Position numbers and translations under genes: made by a program. The notes beneath the pieces were generated by a model. The model saw only the letters and a list, made by a program, of their open reading frames with translations, did no database searches and had not been told where the DNA came from. Positions 1 through 7,445 of a DNA stretch of 61,985 nt are shown here, one piece after another (positions within the stretch are counted from its first letter, which is position 1; each line of letters opens with the position of its first letter). This DNA comes from a virus: the IMG/VR virus record IMGVR_UViG_3300032053_000071, positions 1-61,985 of that record, one strand, 5' to 3'.

Positions 1-127
1 AAGAAGAACCACCACTTAGCACCGCAGTATTTAAGGCGGTCATGGACCACGGAGTTGTCGTTCAGATACATGACAATGATTCCATGACTGAGGACGAGTC
101 TGATCTTCTTGGAGAACTTAATCATAA
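1..127. repeat. 127-bp terminal direct repeat (copy 1), circle joint
   Basis: Bases 1-127 are identical to 61859-61985. An exact 127-base end overlap is what de Bruijn assemblers leave on a circular or terminally redundant molecule when the final k-mer is 127. An open reading frame continues without a break across the joint (61720 into 272). I therefore read this as assembly overlap on a closed 61,858-bp map and not as a biological terminal repeat. Confidence 0.93.
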
Positions 128-272
128 TACTATTAAGGACAGGCTACAATCATTGGTTAACAATAAAGATTATTCATACGCATTAGAGCAAGAACTAAAT
201 GGAACCGGCGACGCAGCAACAAGCGATGTAGTGTTTCAGTTTCTTGTAATGGGAGAATGCATATTCAGTTAA
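1..272 (+). CDS. Hypothetical early protein, 3' part of a gene spanning the circle joint
   Basis: This is the C-terminal portion of a 136-residue protein that starts at 61720 and runs over the end of the contig. The frame entering the window is KEEPPLST, continuing through an ATG at 42 that is internal rather than the true start. Including the upstream part, the protein begins MKITIEKEISREILENIF and has an acidic middle (DNDSMTEDESDLLGEL). I recognise no domain. It lies at the end of the rightward early operon, just after a zinc-ribbon gene, and is probably a small phage accessory protein. Confidence 0.85.
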   Translation, partial: EEPPLSTAVFKAVMDHGVVVQIHDNDSMTEDESDLLGELNHNTIKDRLQSLVNNKDYSYALEQELNGTGDAATSDVVFQFLVMGECIFS

Positions 273-292
273 CAACCTAAAAAAGATTAATT

Positions 293-538
293 ATGACATC
301 AATAGAATGGTTAGTAGAAGAAATAAAAACTTCAAAGTATTATTTAAAATTAATGGCAGAAATAAAAAGTAGAAGTACAATATTACAACCTAACATATTT
401 GAACAAGCAAAAGAAATGGAAAGGCAACAAATTATGACAGCTTTTACTCAAGGAGATATATTTGGAGCAGATTACTTTGACGGAGTAAATATAACGGAAG
501 AAAATTATTATAACCAAACTTTTGTTGATGTCGATTAG
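293..538 (+). CDS. Hypothetical 81-residue protein
   Basis: This small acidic protein starts MTSIEWLVEEIK and contains FEQAKEMERQQIMTAF, a segment I associate with short uncharacterised proteins of Bacteroidota phages and hosts. No catalytic motif is visible. The ATG at 293 is 20 bp after the upstream gene, preceded by A-rich sequence and no Shine-Dalgarno. Its stop lies 5 bp before the first attC-like element (543-639). It could be the last native gene before the cassettes or the gene of an older cassette. No matching R' box (expected GTTAGTGGC) is seen upstream, only GTTAACAAC near 274. Confidence 0.75.
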   Translation: MTSIEWLVEEIKTSKYYLKLMAEIKSRSTILQPNIFEQAKEMERQQIMTAFTQGDIFGADYFDGVNITEENYYNQTFVDVD

Positions 539-542
539 CCTT

Positions 543-639
543 GCCACTAACGGTATCGGGCTTGGCGAAGGTGGGCTTGTAGGATGCTCAATTTTAGCAG
601 GATGTGTCTGCCCACTTTTGCCAAACCCGTGTTATAAGC
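543..639 (+). other. Integron attC-like recombination site, copy 1
   Basis: This 97-bp imperfect palindrome runs from GCCACTAAC (543-551) to GTTATAAGC (631-639). The inner arms 557-576 and 610-629 pair with 17 Watson-Crick pairs, two G-T pairs and one mismatch, and the loop carries short sub-repeats. It ends with a G^TTRRRY-type core, so the expected crossover lies between 631 and 632. A second copy of the same length at 1295-1391 has an almost identical centre. The two ends of this copy do not match each other, as expected when R'' and R' belong to different cassettes. Confidence 0.82.
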
Positions 640-1383
640 TGGCTGCGGTTAATTAAACGAAAATCTTAAATTGAAATGAAAATATTAGTAGGATGTGAGG
701 AAAGCCAGGAAGTAACTAAAGCCCTAAGAGAATTAGGATTTGAAGCGTTTAGTTGCGACTTGCAGGAATGTTCAGGCGGAAAACCTGAATGGCATTTGCA
801 AATGGATGTTTTTGAAGCGATAAAATTAGGATGGGATATGGCGATATTTTTCCCGACTTGCACATATTTAACGATAAGTGCGAACAAATGGTATAAAGAC
901 CAACCACCACGCAAAAGCGGAACATTAGTAGGAGAGGAAAGAAGGGATGCAAGAATTGAAGCAATTGATTTTTTTATGAGGCTTTACAATTGTGAAATAC
1001 CAAATGTTGCTATCGAAAACCCGATTGGCGTAATGAGTAGCGAATTTAGAAAGCCTGACCAAGTATTGCAACCCTGGATGTTTGGACACGGAGAAACGAA
1101 AGCAACTTGTTTATGGCTGAAAGGATTGCCGAAATTGATACCAACAAACATAGTTGAAGGTAGAGTGCAAAGATTGCACCTATTGCCAAAAACAAAAGAT
1201 AGGGCAAAACTCAGAAGCAAAACATATCCAGGAATTGCAAAGGCTATGGCTGAACAATGGGGAACTTTCATTCGCAGCAGGAACGTAGCAGCTTGCTTAT
1301 AACGTTTTCGGGCTTGGCGAAGGTGGGCTTGTAGGATGCTTAAAGTTAGCAGAATGTGTCTGCCCACTTTTGCCAAACCCGTG
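632..1383 (+). mobile_element. Integron-type gene cassette 1 (methyltransferase-like gene)
   Basis: The unit starts at TTATAAGC (after the crossover G at 631) and ends at the G of the next core (1383), 752 bp in all. Its own R'' box, GCTTATAAC at 1295-1303, is the exact reverse complement of the R' box at its start, GTTATAAGC at 631-639. On excision to a circle these would form one complementary attC. That pairing within each cassette is diagnostic of integron cassettes and is not expected of an ordinary repeat. The cassette carries one promoterless-looking gene close to its 5' edge and no integrase. Confidence 0.8.
676..1302 (+). CDS. DNA cytosine methyltransferase-like protein (cassette gene)
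   Basis: The 208-residue protein has a Rossmann-type N-terminus (MKILVGCEES, residues 1-10), the pattern of a SAM-binding motif I. It also has PTC at 60-62, like the catalytic PC motif, and ENP at 114-116, like the ENV motif of C5 methyltransferases. It belongs to the short family found in many phages and mobile elements beginning 'VGCEES' with 'CSGG.PEWH'. At about 210 residues it lacks the usual target-recognition half, so base specificity cannot be read. The stop codon (1300-1302) lies inside the R'' box of the attC site, as is common for cassette genes. Its likely role is host or phage DNA modification against restriction. The activity assignment is inferred from the motifs. Confidence 0.72.
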   Translation: MKILVGCEESQEVTKALRELGFEAFSCDLQECSGGKPEWHLQMDVFEAIKLGWDMAIFFPTCTYLTISANKWYKDQPPRKSGTLVGEERRDARIEAIDFFMRLYNCEIPNVAIENPIGVMSSEFRKPDQVLQPWMFGHGETKATCLWLKGLPKLIPTNIVEGRVQRLHLLPKTKDRAKLRSKTYPGIAKAMAEQWGTFIRSRNVAACL

Positions 1384-1391
1384 TTATGCAC
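1295..1391 (+). other. Integron attC-like recombination site, copy 2
   Basis: This 97-bp imperfect palindrome runs from R'' GCTTATAAC (1295-1303) to R' GTTATGCAC (1383-1391). The arms at 1309-1328 and 1362-1381 are identical in sequence to the arms of copy 1, and the intervening loop is near-identical. The predicted crossover is between G1383 and T1384. R'' matches the start of cassette 1 and R' matches the end of cassette 2. Confidence 0.85.
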
Positions 1392-2407
1392 AGTACGGTT
1401 TATTTAACACAAACTTTAATACAAAGAACTAAAAAAAATTTAAAAAATGAGCGTTGGACAAAATATTTTTGAAAAAAATAAAATATATCACGGTGATTGT
1501 TTGGAAGTAATGAAACAAATATCTGATAAGAGTATATCATTAGTCGTGGTAGATTTACCTTATAATATTGGTAAAGCATATAAAAGTGATTTAGAATGGG
1601 ATAAGTGGAATACTATTGATGAATATATTAAATGGGTTGGAATGGGGTTTAAAGAAGTAGAGAGAATATTAAAAGATAATGGTTCTTTTTATTGGTTTCA
1701 CAACGATTTTGAAACATTGTGTGAAATACAACAATGGATTAAAAAAAATACCAATTTTAAATACAGACAATTTATAAATTGGAATAAAAGATTTGATGGT
1801 GGTAAAAAGAAATCTTATTTAGATGGTTATGTAATGGAAGAAAGAACAAAAAACTATTATAAAATGTGTGAGTATATTATGTATTATACATTTGAAAATA
1901 GTTGGAAAATTAAAACCGAAAGAGAAAAACGAGCATTAAAACAAACTGATATTTCAAAGGAAATAAAATCTAAAAATGATAATTTTACAGGTTGGTTTTC
2001 AAATATTGAAAGTGGAAAGTATTTTCCAACAAATGAAACAATTAAACCAATAACAAAATATCTTGGATTAACAATGGATGATTTGGTTCATACTTTTAAT
2101 AACCAAAAATTACATCATTCGGTTTGGAATTACGAAATAACCGAAAAAACAATACACCCAACACAAAAACCGTTGGATTTAATAAAAAACATAATACTAC
2201 ATAGTTCAAATGAAGGAGATTTAGTTTTAGATTATACCGCAGGTTATTCAACAACTGCTATCGCTTGTATAGAAACTAAACGAGATTATATTATGATTGA
2301 AAAAGATGATGAATTTTATAAACATTCTTTAAAAAGGGTGGAAGATTTTTTAAATTCTTTTTCTCACGAAACTTCAAAAGAAGATGAAAAGTAGTATTGT
2401 GCATAAC
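1384..2407 (+). mobile_element. Integron-type gene cassette 2 (N6/N4 methyltransferase), 3' attC truncated
   Basis: The cassette begins TTATGCAC after the crossover G at 1383. Its R'' box GTGCATAAC at 2399-2407, just after the gene, is the exact reverse complement of the R' box at 1383-1391. The rest of the expected attC hairpin does not follow: 2408 onward is unrelated AT-rich DNA leading to the next phage gene. The 3' attC therefore appears deleted or replaced, which would lock this cassette in place. Confidence 0.75.
1447..2394 (+). CDS. DNA adenine/cytosine-N4 methyltransferase with inserted HTH-like segment
   Basis: The 315-residue protein is an N6_N4_Mtase (PF01555-type, beta class). 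The catalytic motif is DLPYNIG (36-42), a DPPY variant. HPTQKP is at 237-242 and the SAM-binding LDYTAGYS at 261-268 follows near the C-terminus. Residues about 155-217 (REKRALKQTDISKEI, then GWFSNIESG) look like an XRE-type helix-turn-helix inserted where the target-recognition domain normally lies. The gene is visibly more AT-rich than the flanking phage genes, supporting acquisition. It forms cassette 2, next to another methyltransferase cassette. The probable role is protection of phage DNA from host restriction. No restriction partner is seen. Confidence 0.85.
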   Translation: MSVGQNIFEKNKIYHGDCLEVMKQISDKSISLVVVDLPYNIGKAYKSDLEWDKWNTIDEYIKWVGMGFKEVERILKDNGSFYWFHNDFETLCEIQQWIKKNTNFKYRQFINWNKRFDGGKKKSYLDGYVMEERTKNYYKMCEYIMYYTFENSWKIKTEREKRALKQTDISKEIKSKNDNFTGWFSNIESGKYFPTNETIKPITKYLGLTMDDLVHTFNNQKLHHSVWNYEITEKTIHPTQKPLDLIKNIILHSSNEGDLVLDYTAGYSTTAIACIETKRDYIMIEKDDEFYKHSLKRVEDFLNSFSHETSKEDEK

Positions 2408-2468
2408 TCATATATTCACGCAATTAACTTCGCCTATTTAATTATATAGAACAATTAAAACAAAGACA

Positions 2469-2642
2469 ATGATAACGATAGAAAAAATAATACAAGACGA
2501 GAAGAAAATGCCCAAGCCTAATCAAGACCTCATCAATAACTTAGAGGCTTTCATTAGCACCGGCACGATAACAATAACAGCATCAAACAACCATATGTGT
2601 ATCAACAGCGACAATGGGAATTATAAAAATAATATAAATTAA
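2469..2642 (+). CDS. Small hypothetical protein, 57 residues
   Basis: An open frame from ATG 2469 to TAA 2640-2642 encodes MITIEKIIQDEKK, followed by a Ser/Thr/Asn-rich tail. Its beginning resembles the start of the protein at 61720 (MKITIEKE), which may be chance. It sits between the truncated cassette end and the promoter at 2669, so it would be the first native gene after the insertion. I see no domain. Confidence 0.45.
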   Translation: MITIEKIIQDEKKMPKPNQDLINNLEAFISTGTITITASNNHMCINSDNGNYKNNIN

Positions 2643-2644
2643 AT

Positions 2645-2676
2645 TGCTGTATTTATAAACAATTCCACTATCTTTG
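2645..2676 (+). promoter_or_regulatory. Promoter, Bacteroidota-type
   Basis: A perfect -7 box TATCTTTG lies at 2669-2676, with a TTG-containing -33 region near 2644-2649 at about 19-bp spacing. Transcription would start roughly 10-15 bp upstream of the ATG at 2696, which has the AATCAAATCAA leader. It should drive the recombination/replication operon from 2696 to about 4799. Confidence 0.75.
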
Positions 2677-2695
2677 TGGAAACAAATCAAATCAA

Positions 2696-3001
2696 ATGAA
2701 ATCAGACATCTTCAATCAGTATGCCTCTACTATAGCCGACATGTCAGGCATAGATAAGGAGGATTTGTTCTCAAAGAACAAGACAAGAACGATATCAGAA
2801 GCACGTCACTTGTTATACTATCTGTGTAACAAAAGGATGATTGCCGTATCGTACATCAAGAAGTACATGGAGGACAACGGCTACAAGGTTGGCTTCTTCC
2901 CAATTACTTATGGTATTAAGATAGCAAAGCAAAAGGTTGATAAAGACCCTGACTACCTATCGTTGATATCTAAGATAGACAAGAGAATCACTATTAAATA
3001 A
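2696..3001 (+). CDS. DnaA domain IV-like DNA-binding protein
   Basis: The 101-residue protein resembles the C-terminal DNA-binding domain of DnaA standing alone. The segment SEARHLLYYLCNKRM matches the A-R...A.YL conserved helix of domain IV. A later segment, ITYGIKIAKQKVDKD, corresponds to the DHTTV.YA..K recognition helix region in degenerate form. No AAA+ ATPase domain is attached. It is the first gene after promoter 2669 and precedes the Sak annealing protein. A role in origin recognition or in competing for DnaA boxes is inferred. A second, clearer DnaA-IV protein is encoded at 10922. Confidence 0.6.
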   Translation: MKSDIFNQYASTIADMSGIDKEDLFSKNKTRTISEARHLLYYLCNKRMIAVSYIKKYMEDNGYKVGFFPITYGIKIAKQKVDKDPDYLSLISKIDKRITIK

Positions 3002-3023
3002 TAATCAAATCAAATCAAACAAC

Positions 3024-3635
3024 ATGGCAGACAAAAATTCAATCTTTCAAACGCTTTCGTCCATTAGCGTAAAGGACAAAATTGAGCGTAAGGGTAATCT
3101 TGATTACCTGTCTTGGGCAAACGCTTGGGGAACGCTAAAGGCTAATTACCCTGACGCACAGCGTAGGGTGTATGAGCATGACCACACCGGATTCAATTAC
3201 TTTACTGATGGTAGGACTGCTTGGGTAAAGGTAGGTATAGTTATCGGCGACTTAGAGCACGTAGATTACCTACCTATTATGGACTTCAGAAACAATGCCA
3301 TACCTATTGAGAAGATAACATCAATGGACGTTAACAAGGCTATACAGCGTAGCACAGCTAAGGCTATCGCTATGCATGGTCTTGGACTAAGCCTATGGAC
3401 AGGCGAAGATGTACCTGAGTTGACTACTGACGCACCTGCAAAGGCAGACAAGACTGATAAGGCAGTTAAGTTAATTACGCTAAGCAAGGGATCAGAGAAT
3501 TGGGACAACGTAGTTAAGTATGTTGAGACTAACAAGGAGTTAGGCTTTGAGAAAATCAAGCAGCAGTTGTCAAGGAAGTACGCACTTAGTCCTGCAGTAG
3601 TAAAGGAACTATCATCTTTAACCGATAAATCTTAA
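3024..3635 (+). CDS. Single-strand annealing protein, Sak/DUF1071 type
   Basis: The 203-residue protein matches the DUF1071 (Sak-type, Rad52-like) family. Features seen are DYLSWANAWGTLKANYP near residues 28-44, an internal Trp-Val-Lys strand, and MDVNKAIQRSTAKAIAMHGLGLSLW around 107-131, a segment very characteristic of the family. The variable C-terminal tail after about residue 140 is typical. It would anneal single strands during recombination-dependent replication. The next gene is a RecE-like exonuclease and the one after an SSB-like protein, giving the usual exonuclease/annealase/SSB trio. Confidence 0.85.
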   Translation: MADKNSIFQTLSSISVKDKIERKGNLDYLSWANAWGTLKANYPDAQRRVYEHDHTGFNYFTDGRTAWVKVGIVIGDLEHVDYLPIMDFRNNAIPIEKITSMDVNKAIQRSTAKAIAMHGLGLSLWTGEDVPELTTDAPAKADKTDKAVKLITLSKGSENWDNVVKYVETNKELGFEKIKQQLSRKYALSPAVVKELSSLTDKS

Positions 3636-3638
3636 TCC

Positions 3639-4400
3639 ATGGAAAATATGATTTTTGATACACTACAAAGTGAACTCATAGAAAAATTAAAAGACGACAA
3701 AGAATATTATTCAGGCATTGGAAAGAATTACCTATCCAATTCTGACATCGGAATCCTGCTTAACAATCCTAAGGACTTTGGAAAACCAAGAGAAGACAAC
3801 AAGAATTTTGCTGATGGACGTTATTTTCATCAGCTTCTTCTTGAGCCTGAAAAGGCTGATGTTGCTCATGTTGTGGACGTAAGTACACGCACAACGAAAG
3901 AATACAAGAACTATTGTGAGGACAATAACATAGCTTTTTGTATGTTAAAGAAGGAGCAAGATGAAATTAAAAAACTTGTCTCAATAATTAGAGGCAATAT
4001 TCAATTTTATGACGATATTTACGCTCCGGGAAACGAATTTGAGGTGCCTTCCATTGGAGTTATTCATGGTATGAATTGGAAAGGTAAAGCTGACATAGTA
4101 GGGAATGATTTTATCATAGACTTAAAAACAACAAGTGATGTACACAAATTCAAATGGTCAGCAAAGTCATATAACTATGACTCTCAGTGTTACATCTATC
4201 AGCAGTTATTTGGACGTCCGTTGGCTTTCTACGTTATCGACAAAGGTACCGGTCAACTCGGGATATTCAGACCTACAGAAAATTTCATTAAAGGTGGTGA
4301 GGTGAAGGTTGCAAAAGCTATTGAAGTATATAACAAGTTCTTTAGCGATGATTCACATGACGATATCGCTAACTACTATATTGACGAAACACTAGATTAA
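3639..4400 (+). CDS. RecE-like PD-(D/E)XK exonuclease
   Basis: The 253-residue protein has the DUF3799/YqaJ-like exonuclease layout. An N-terminal SNSDIG...NNPKDF leads to GRYFHQLLLEPE (His64), then KGKADIVGNDFIIDLKTT with Asp152, Asp161 and Lys163 as the PD-(D/E)XK core. A YDSQCYIYQQLF helix (around 180-191) supplies the conserved Gln. It begins 4 bp after the Sak gene and probably degrades 5' strands of double-strand ends to feed the annealing protein. Family and motif assignment is strong. Polarity is inferred from family knowledge. Confidence 0.85.
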   Translation: MENMIFDTLQSELIEKLKDDKEYYSGIGKNYLSNSDIGILLNNPKDFGKPREDNKNFADGRYFHQLLLEPEKADVAHVVDVSTRTTKEYKNYCEDNNIAFCMLKKEQDEIKKLVSIIRGNIQFYDDIYAPGNEFEVPSIGVIHGMNWKGKADIVGNDFIIDLKTTSDVHKFKWSAKSYNYDSQCYIYQQLFGRPLAFYVIDKGTGQLGIFRPTENFIKGGEVKVAKAIEVYNKFFSDDSHDDIANYYIDETLD

Positions 4401-4478
4401 AATGCTTGTCAGTTTACTTAGCCTCAGGGGTGTACTGATAAGATAAATAGACTGAGGCAAATTTAAAAATTAAAAAAA

Positions 4479-4799
4479 ATGGCACAAGACGAAAAAATCT
4501 TTGCAGACGGATTCAGTTTCAAAAGAAATGAAAACGCACCCGACTTTGTAGTTGGAAGACTTTCAATGAAAGTAGATGACGCTATCGCTTTTATGCGTGA
4601 GCATGACAAGAAAGGATGGATTAACCTAAGTATTAAAACAGCACGTAGTGGGAATCATTACGTTGAGTTGGATACGTTTGAACCCAAAGGTTCAGCAGGT
4701 AAGGATTCAGACAGCAGCAGTAGCGTTAGTAAAAAATCATCAAGACCAAAAGTAAAAGAGGCTATTGAGTCTGATGATGACGATAAGTTGCCGTTCTAA
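4479..4799 (+). CDS. Probable single-stranded DNA-binding protein
   Basis: The 106-residue protein has a compact N-terminal domain of about 70 residues (FSFKRNENAPDFVVGRLSMKV, then WINLSIKTARSGNHYVELD). A Ser-rich linker and an extreme acidic C-terminus ending DDDDKLPF follow. The tail is the hallmark of bacterial and phage SSBs that use a D-D-D-x-x-P-F tip to recruit partners. The core is shorter than a canonical OB fold (about 110), so it could be a compact viral SSB. Its position after annealase and exonuclease genes supports the role. A strong terminator follows 22 bp later. Confidence 0.7.
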   Translation: MAQDEKIFADGFSFKRNENAPDFVVGRLSMKVDDAIAFMREHDKKGWINLSIKTARSGNHYVELDTFEPKGSAGKDSDSSSSVSKKSSRPKVKEAIESDDDDKLPF

Positions 4800-4821
4800 C
4801 CTATTACCGAAGCCTAAAAAT

Positions 4822-4845
4822 GGGGAGCTAGTCTCCCCTTTTTTT
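4822..4845 (+). terminator. Rho-independent terminator
   Basis: A perfect 6-bp stem GGGGAG/CTCCCC (4822-4827 and 4833-4838) with loop CTAGT is followed by a run of seven T. It closes the recombination operon ending with the SSB-like gene. Confidence 0.88.
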
Positions 4846-4879
4846 ACCACTTTACTATGCCAATAATGATAAATAAAGA

Positions 4880-5017
4880 CCCCCTACTCTTTCTATATAT
4901 ATTTATATACTCTTTTCTTTTTTATTAATTACGTTTTGAATTTAAAATCGACATAAAAGACATTAGTAATAGTAATCAATTAGTTACAAAAATTAATCAA
5001 ACATAAAAACGGTATAA
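4880..5017 (+). repeat. AT-rich intergenic element, copy A (leader of primase-helicase gene)
   Basis: This about 138-bp block starts CCCCCTACTCTTTCTATATA and contains a GACAT-N5-GACATTAGTA motif near 4949-4967. It ends AATCAA...CGGTATA just before the ATG at 5019. A diverged second copy lies at 52737-52862 with the same order of landmarks: CCCTACTCTCTCTATATAT, TTGACAT-N5-GACATTAGTA, AATCAATAAGTTA, CGGTATA. It fills most of the gap between terminator 4845 and the primase-helicase gene. It may be a promoter/operator or origin element. Nothing in it codes. Confidence 0.7.
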
Positions 5018-5018
5018 C

Positions 5019-7445
5019 ATGGCATTACATGACATAACTATATTTAAAAACATCAGAGACACTGATACTCCCTTCTTCAGGCCTGTTCAGGCAATCCTTG
5101 AAAGGATTAAGGATGGAGCGACAAAGGAACTCATAAAGAAGATTAGACTAGAGAAGAGCAAGTCAGATAGGAATGAGATGAAGAAGCTACTGCCGGCTAT
5201 ATGCTTCAGCGGTACGTTTAATAAGAGGGCTGACAATGCACTCATAGAGCACAGCGGACTATTATGCTTGGACTTTGATGGATACGACAAGCAGAAGACC
5301 CTACTGCAGGATAAGGAGAACTTATCAAGAAGCAAGTACGTCTACTCAGTATTCATATCACCCTCAGGAGATGGCTTAAAGGTGCTCGTAAAGATACCTG
5401 CCGACCCTGAGAATCATACAAACTACTTCAATTCGCTAGAAAGGCACTTTAATTCGCCTTTCTTTGACAAAACGAGTAAGAACCTTAGTCGAGTGTGTTA
5501 TGAGTCCTATGACCCTCTAATACACGTAAACGAGAACTCGTCCATTTGGGACCTCATAGAGGAACCGGAATACAACGAGGTAAGCAAGGTTAAAGACTCC
5601 CCTACTATACCAATCACGGATGAGAATAAGATAGTAGAGATACTTGTTAAGTGGTGGACAACTAAGTACCCAATGCATGAGGGGCAACGTAACCACAACG
5701 CCTACGTTTTAGCTATGGCATTTAATGACTTCGGTATTAACAAAAGCCTTGCGTCCTACGTGCTGAATCAGTATGCTACTAGCGACTTCCCTATCAGGGA
5801 GATAGCCATTACGATTGACTCGGCATACAAGAATACCTCAAACTTCGGAACTAAGTACTACGAGGATGAGGAGCGTATCAATCAGATAAAGGGAAAGATT
5901 AGACGTGGTGTATCAAAAAAAGAGATTCGCTTCCAAATGCAAGACTCCAACTTGGATAGCGATATAATAGACGCAGTCCTTAATAAGATTGAGGAAGAGA
6001 ACGCAAAGCAAACATTTTGGACAAAGAACGATAAGGGAGTTATCAAGATAGTACACATACTATTCAAGCAGTTCTTGGAGGACTCAGGGTTCTACAAGTA
6101 TTGCCCGGAGGGTGGCAAGAACTACATCTTTGTTAAGGTAACGAACAACCTGATAGACCATACCTCAGAGAAAGAGATAAAGGACTACGTACTTACTCAC
6201 TTGTTAGAGATTGACGACATCAGCATATACAATTACTTTGCTGACAACACCCGGTTCTTTAAGGAGGAGTTTTTGTCTATGCTATCAACCATTGACATAT
6301 ACTTCATCGAGGACAATAAGGACGTTTCGTACCTGTACTACAAGAATTGTGGCATTAAGGTTACTAAGGATGAGATTATACCAATAGACTACCTTGACCT
6401 TGGTGGTTACGTATGGAAAGACCATGTTATTGACAGGAACTTTAACCTATGCAGCGTGACTAGCAGATGTGACTTCAAGAAGTTTATCAGCAACATCAAT
6501 GGCGGAGATCAGAACAGAGTCAAGTCTATGGAGAGCACAATGGGATTCCTTATGCACGGATACAAGAACCTATCGTTCTGTCCTGCGGTAATCCTAAATG
6601 ACGAAGTAATCAGCGACAATCCTGAGGGAGGTACAGGCAAGGGTTTAATTATGAACGCACTAAGCAAGATGAAGAAGCTCGTGGTTATAGATGGCAAATC
6701 GTTTGCCTTTGAGAGAAGCTTCGCTTATCAGTTGGTGTCAGCAGATACGCAGATACTTTGCTTTGATGACGTGAAGAAACATTTTGACTTCGAGCGACTA
6801 TTCAGTGTCGTTACAGAAGGATTGACGCTAGAGAAGAAGAACAAGGACGCTATTAAGATACCATTCAGTAGGTCGCCTAAGATAGCTATAACAACTAACT
6901 ACGCTATCAAAGGTGCTGGCAATTCATTCGCAAGACGTAAGTGGGAGTTAGAGTTACATCAGTTTTACTCAAAGGCTTTTACGCCACTTGATGAATTTGG
7001 TAAGCTGATGTTTGGCGATTGGAACGATGACGATTGGTGTGAGTTTGACAACTACATGATTGGATGCTTAAAAGATTACCTGAAGACAGGACTTGTCAAG
7101 TCAAAGTTTGTCAACTTAAAGATAAGACAACTATCAGCAGAGAGCTGCCACGAGTTTATCGAATGGTGCGGACTTGTTCATGGTCAGGACAGAAGTATGT
7201 CGCTTGACTCAGGCATACGGTTATACAAGAACGACTTATACTATAACTTTATAGACGAGTATCCTGACTACGGACCGAAGGCTAAGATGACTATAAGCAG
7301 AACACGTTTCTACAAATGGTTAGTGTCTTATGCAATCTATAAGGAAGGCGTGATGCCGGAGGAAGGTAGAGACCAAGCAGGCCGTTGGATAATAATAAGA
7401 AAGAAACAAGATTCTGAATATCAAAAACAATTAGATTATGAATAA
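5019..7445 (+). CDS. VirE_N / DUF5906 primase-helicase (SF3-like)
   Basis: The 808-residue replication protein has an N-terminal VirE_N/BT4734-like primase-associated region (about 1-180: LLCLDFDGYD, VFISPSGDGLKVLVKIP). A middle alpha-helical region (about 190-330) follows, then a C-terminal superfamily-3 helicase of the DUF5906 type. Walker A is GGTGKG at about residue 538, Walker B-like ILCFDDVK at about 578, sensor-like KIAITTNY at about 622, and an arginine-finger candidate ARRKWELELHQFY at about 637. It is probably the main replicative helicase-primase, recruiting host polymerase, since no phage polymerase is seen. It is the first gene after copy A of the AT-rich element. Its stop overlaps the next start (ATGAATAA). 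Confidence 0.85.
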   Translation: MALHDITIFKNIRDTDTPFFRPVQAILERIKDGATKELIKKIRLEKSKSDRNEMKKLLPAICFSGTFNKRADNALIEHSGLLCLDFDGYDKQKTLLQDKENLSRSKYVYSVFISPSGDGLKVLVKIPADPENHTNYFNSLERHFNSPFFDKTSKNLSRVCYESYDPLIHVNENSSIWDLIEEPEYNEVSKVKDSPTIPITDENKIVEILVKWWTTKYPMHEGQRNHNAYVLAMAFNDFGINKSLASYVLNQYATSDFPIREIAITIDSAYKNTSNFGTKYYEDEERINQIKGKIRRGVSKKEIRFQMQDSNLDSDIIDAVLNKIEEENAKQTFWTKNDKGVIKIVHILFKQFLEDSGFYKYCPEGGKNYIFVKVTNNLIDHTSEKEIKDYVLTHLLEIDDISIYNYFADNTRFFKEEFLSMLSTIDIYFIEDNKDVSYLYYKNCGIKVTKDEIIPIDYLDLGGYVWKDHVIDRNFNLCSVTSRCDFKKFISNINGGDQNRVKSMESTMGFLMHGYKNLSFCPAVILNDEVISDNPEGGTGKGLIMNALSKMKKLVVIDGKSFAFERSFAYQLVSADTQILCFDDVKKHFDFERLFSVVTEGLTLEKKNKDAIKIPFSRSPKIAITTNYAIKGAGNSFARRKWELELHQFYSKAFTPLDEFGKLMFGDWNDDDWCEFDNYMIGCLKDYLKTGLVKSKFVNLKIRQLSAESCHEFIEWCGLVHGQDRSMSLDSGIRLYKNDLYYNFIDEYPDYGPKAKMTISRTRFYKWLVSYAIYKEGVMPEEGRDQAGRWIIIRKKQDSEYQKQLDYE

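Noticed and set aside
543-1391. MITE or IS-derived terminal repeats around the 676-1302 gene
   Set aside because: The 97-bp elements are in direct orientation with no transposase. The R'/R'' boxes match per cassette and not between the two copies, which fits integron recombination and not transposition.
4421-4458. Terminator between the exonuclease and SSB-like genes
   Set aside because: GCCTCAG (4421-4427) and CTGAGGC (4452-4458) pair, but the loop is 24 bases and no T-run follows. At most it is a weak RNA structure.
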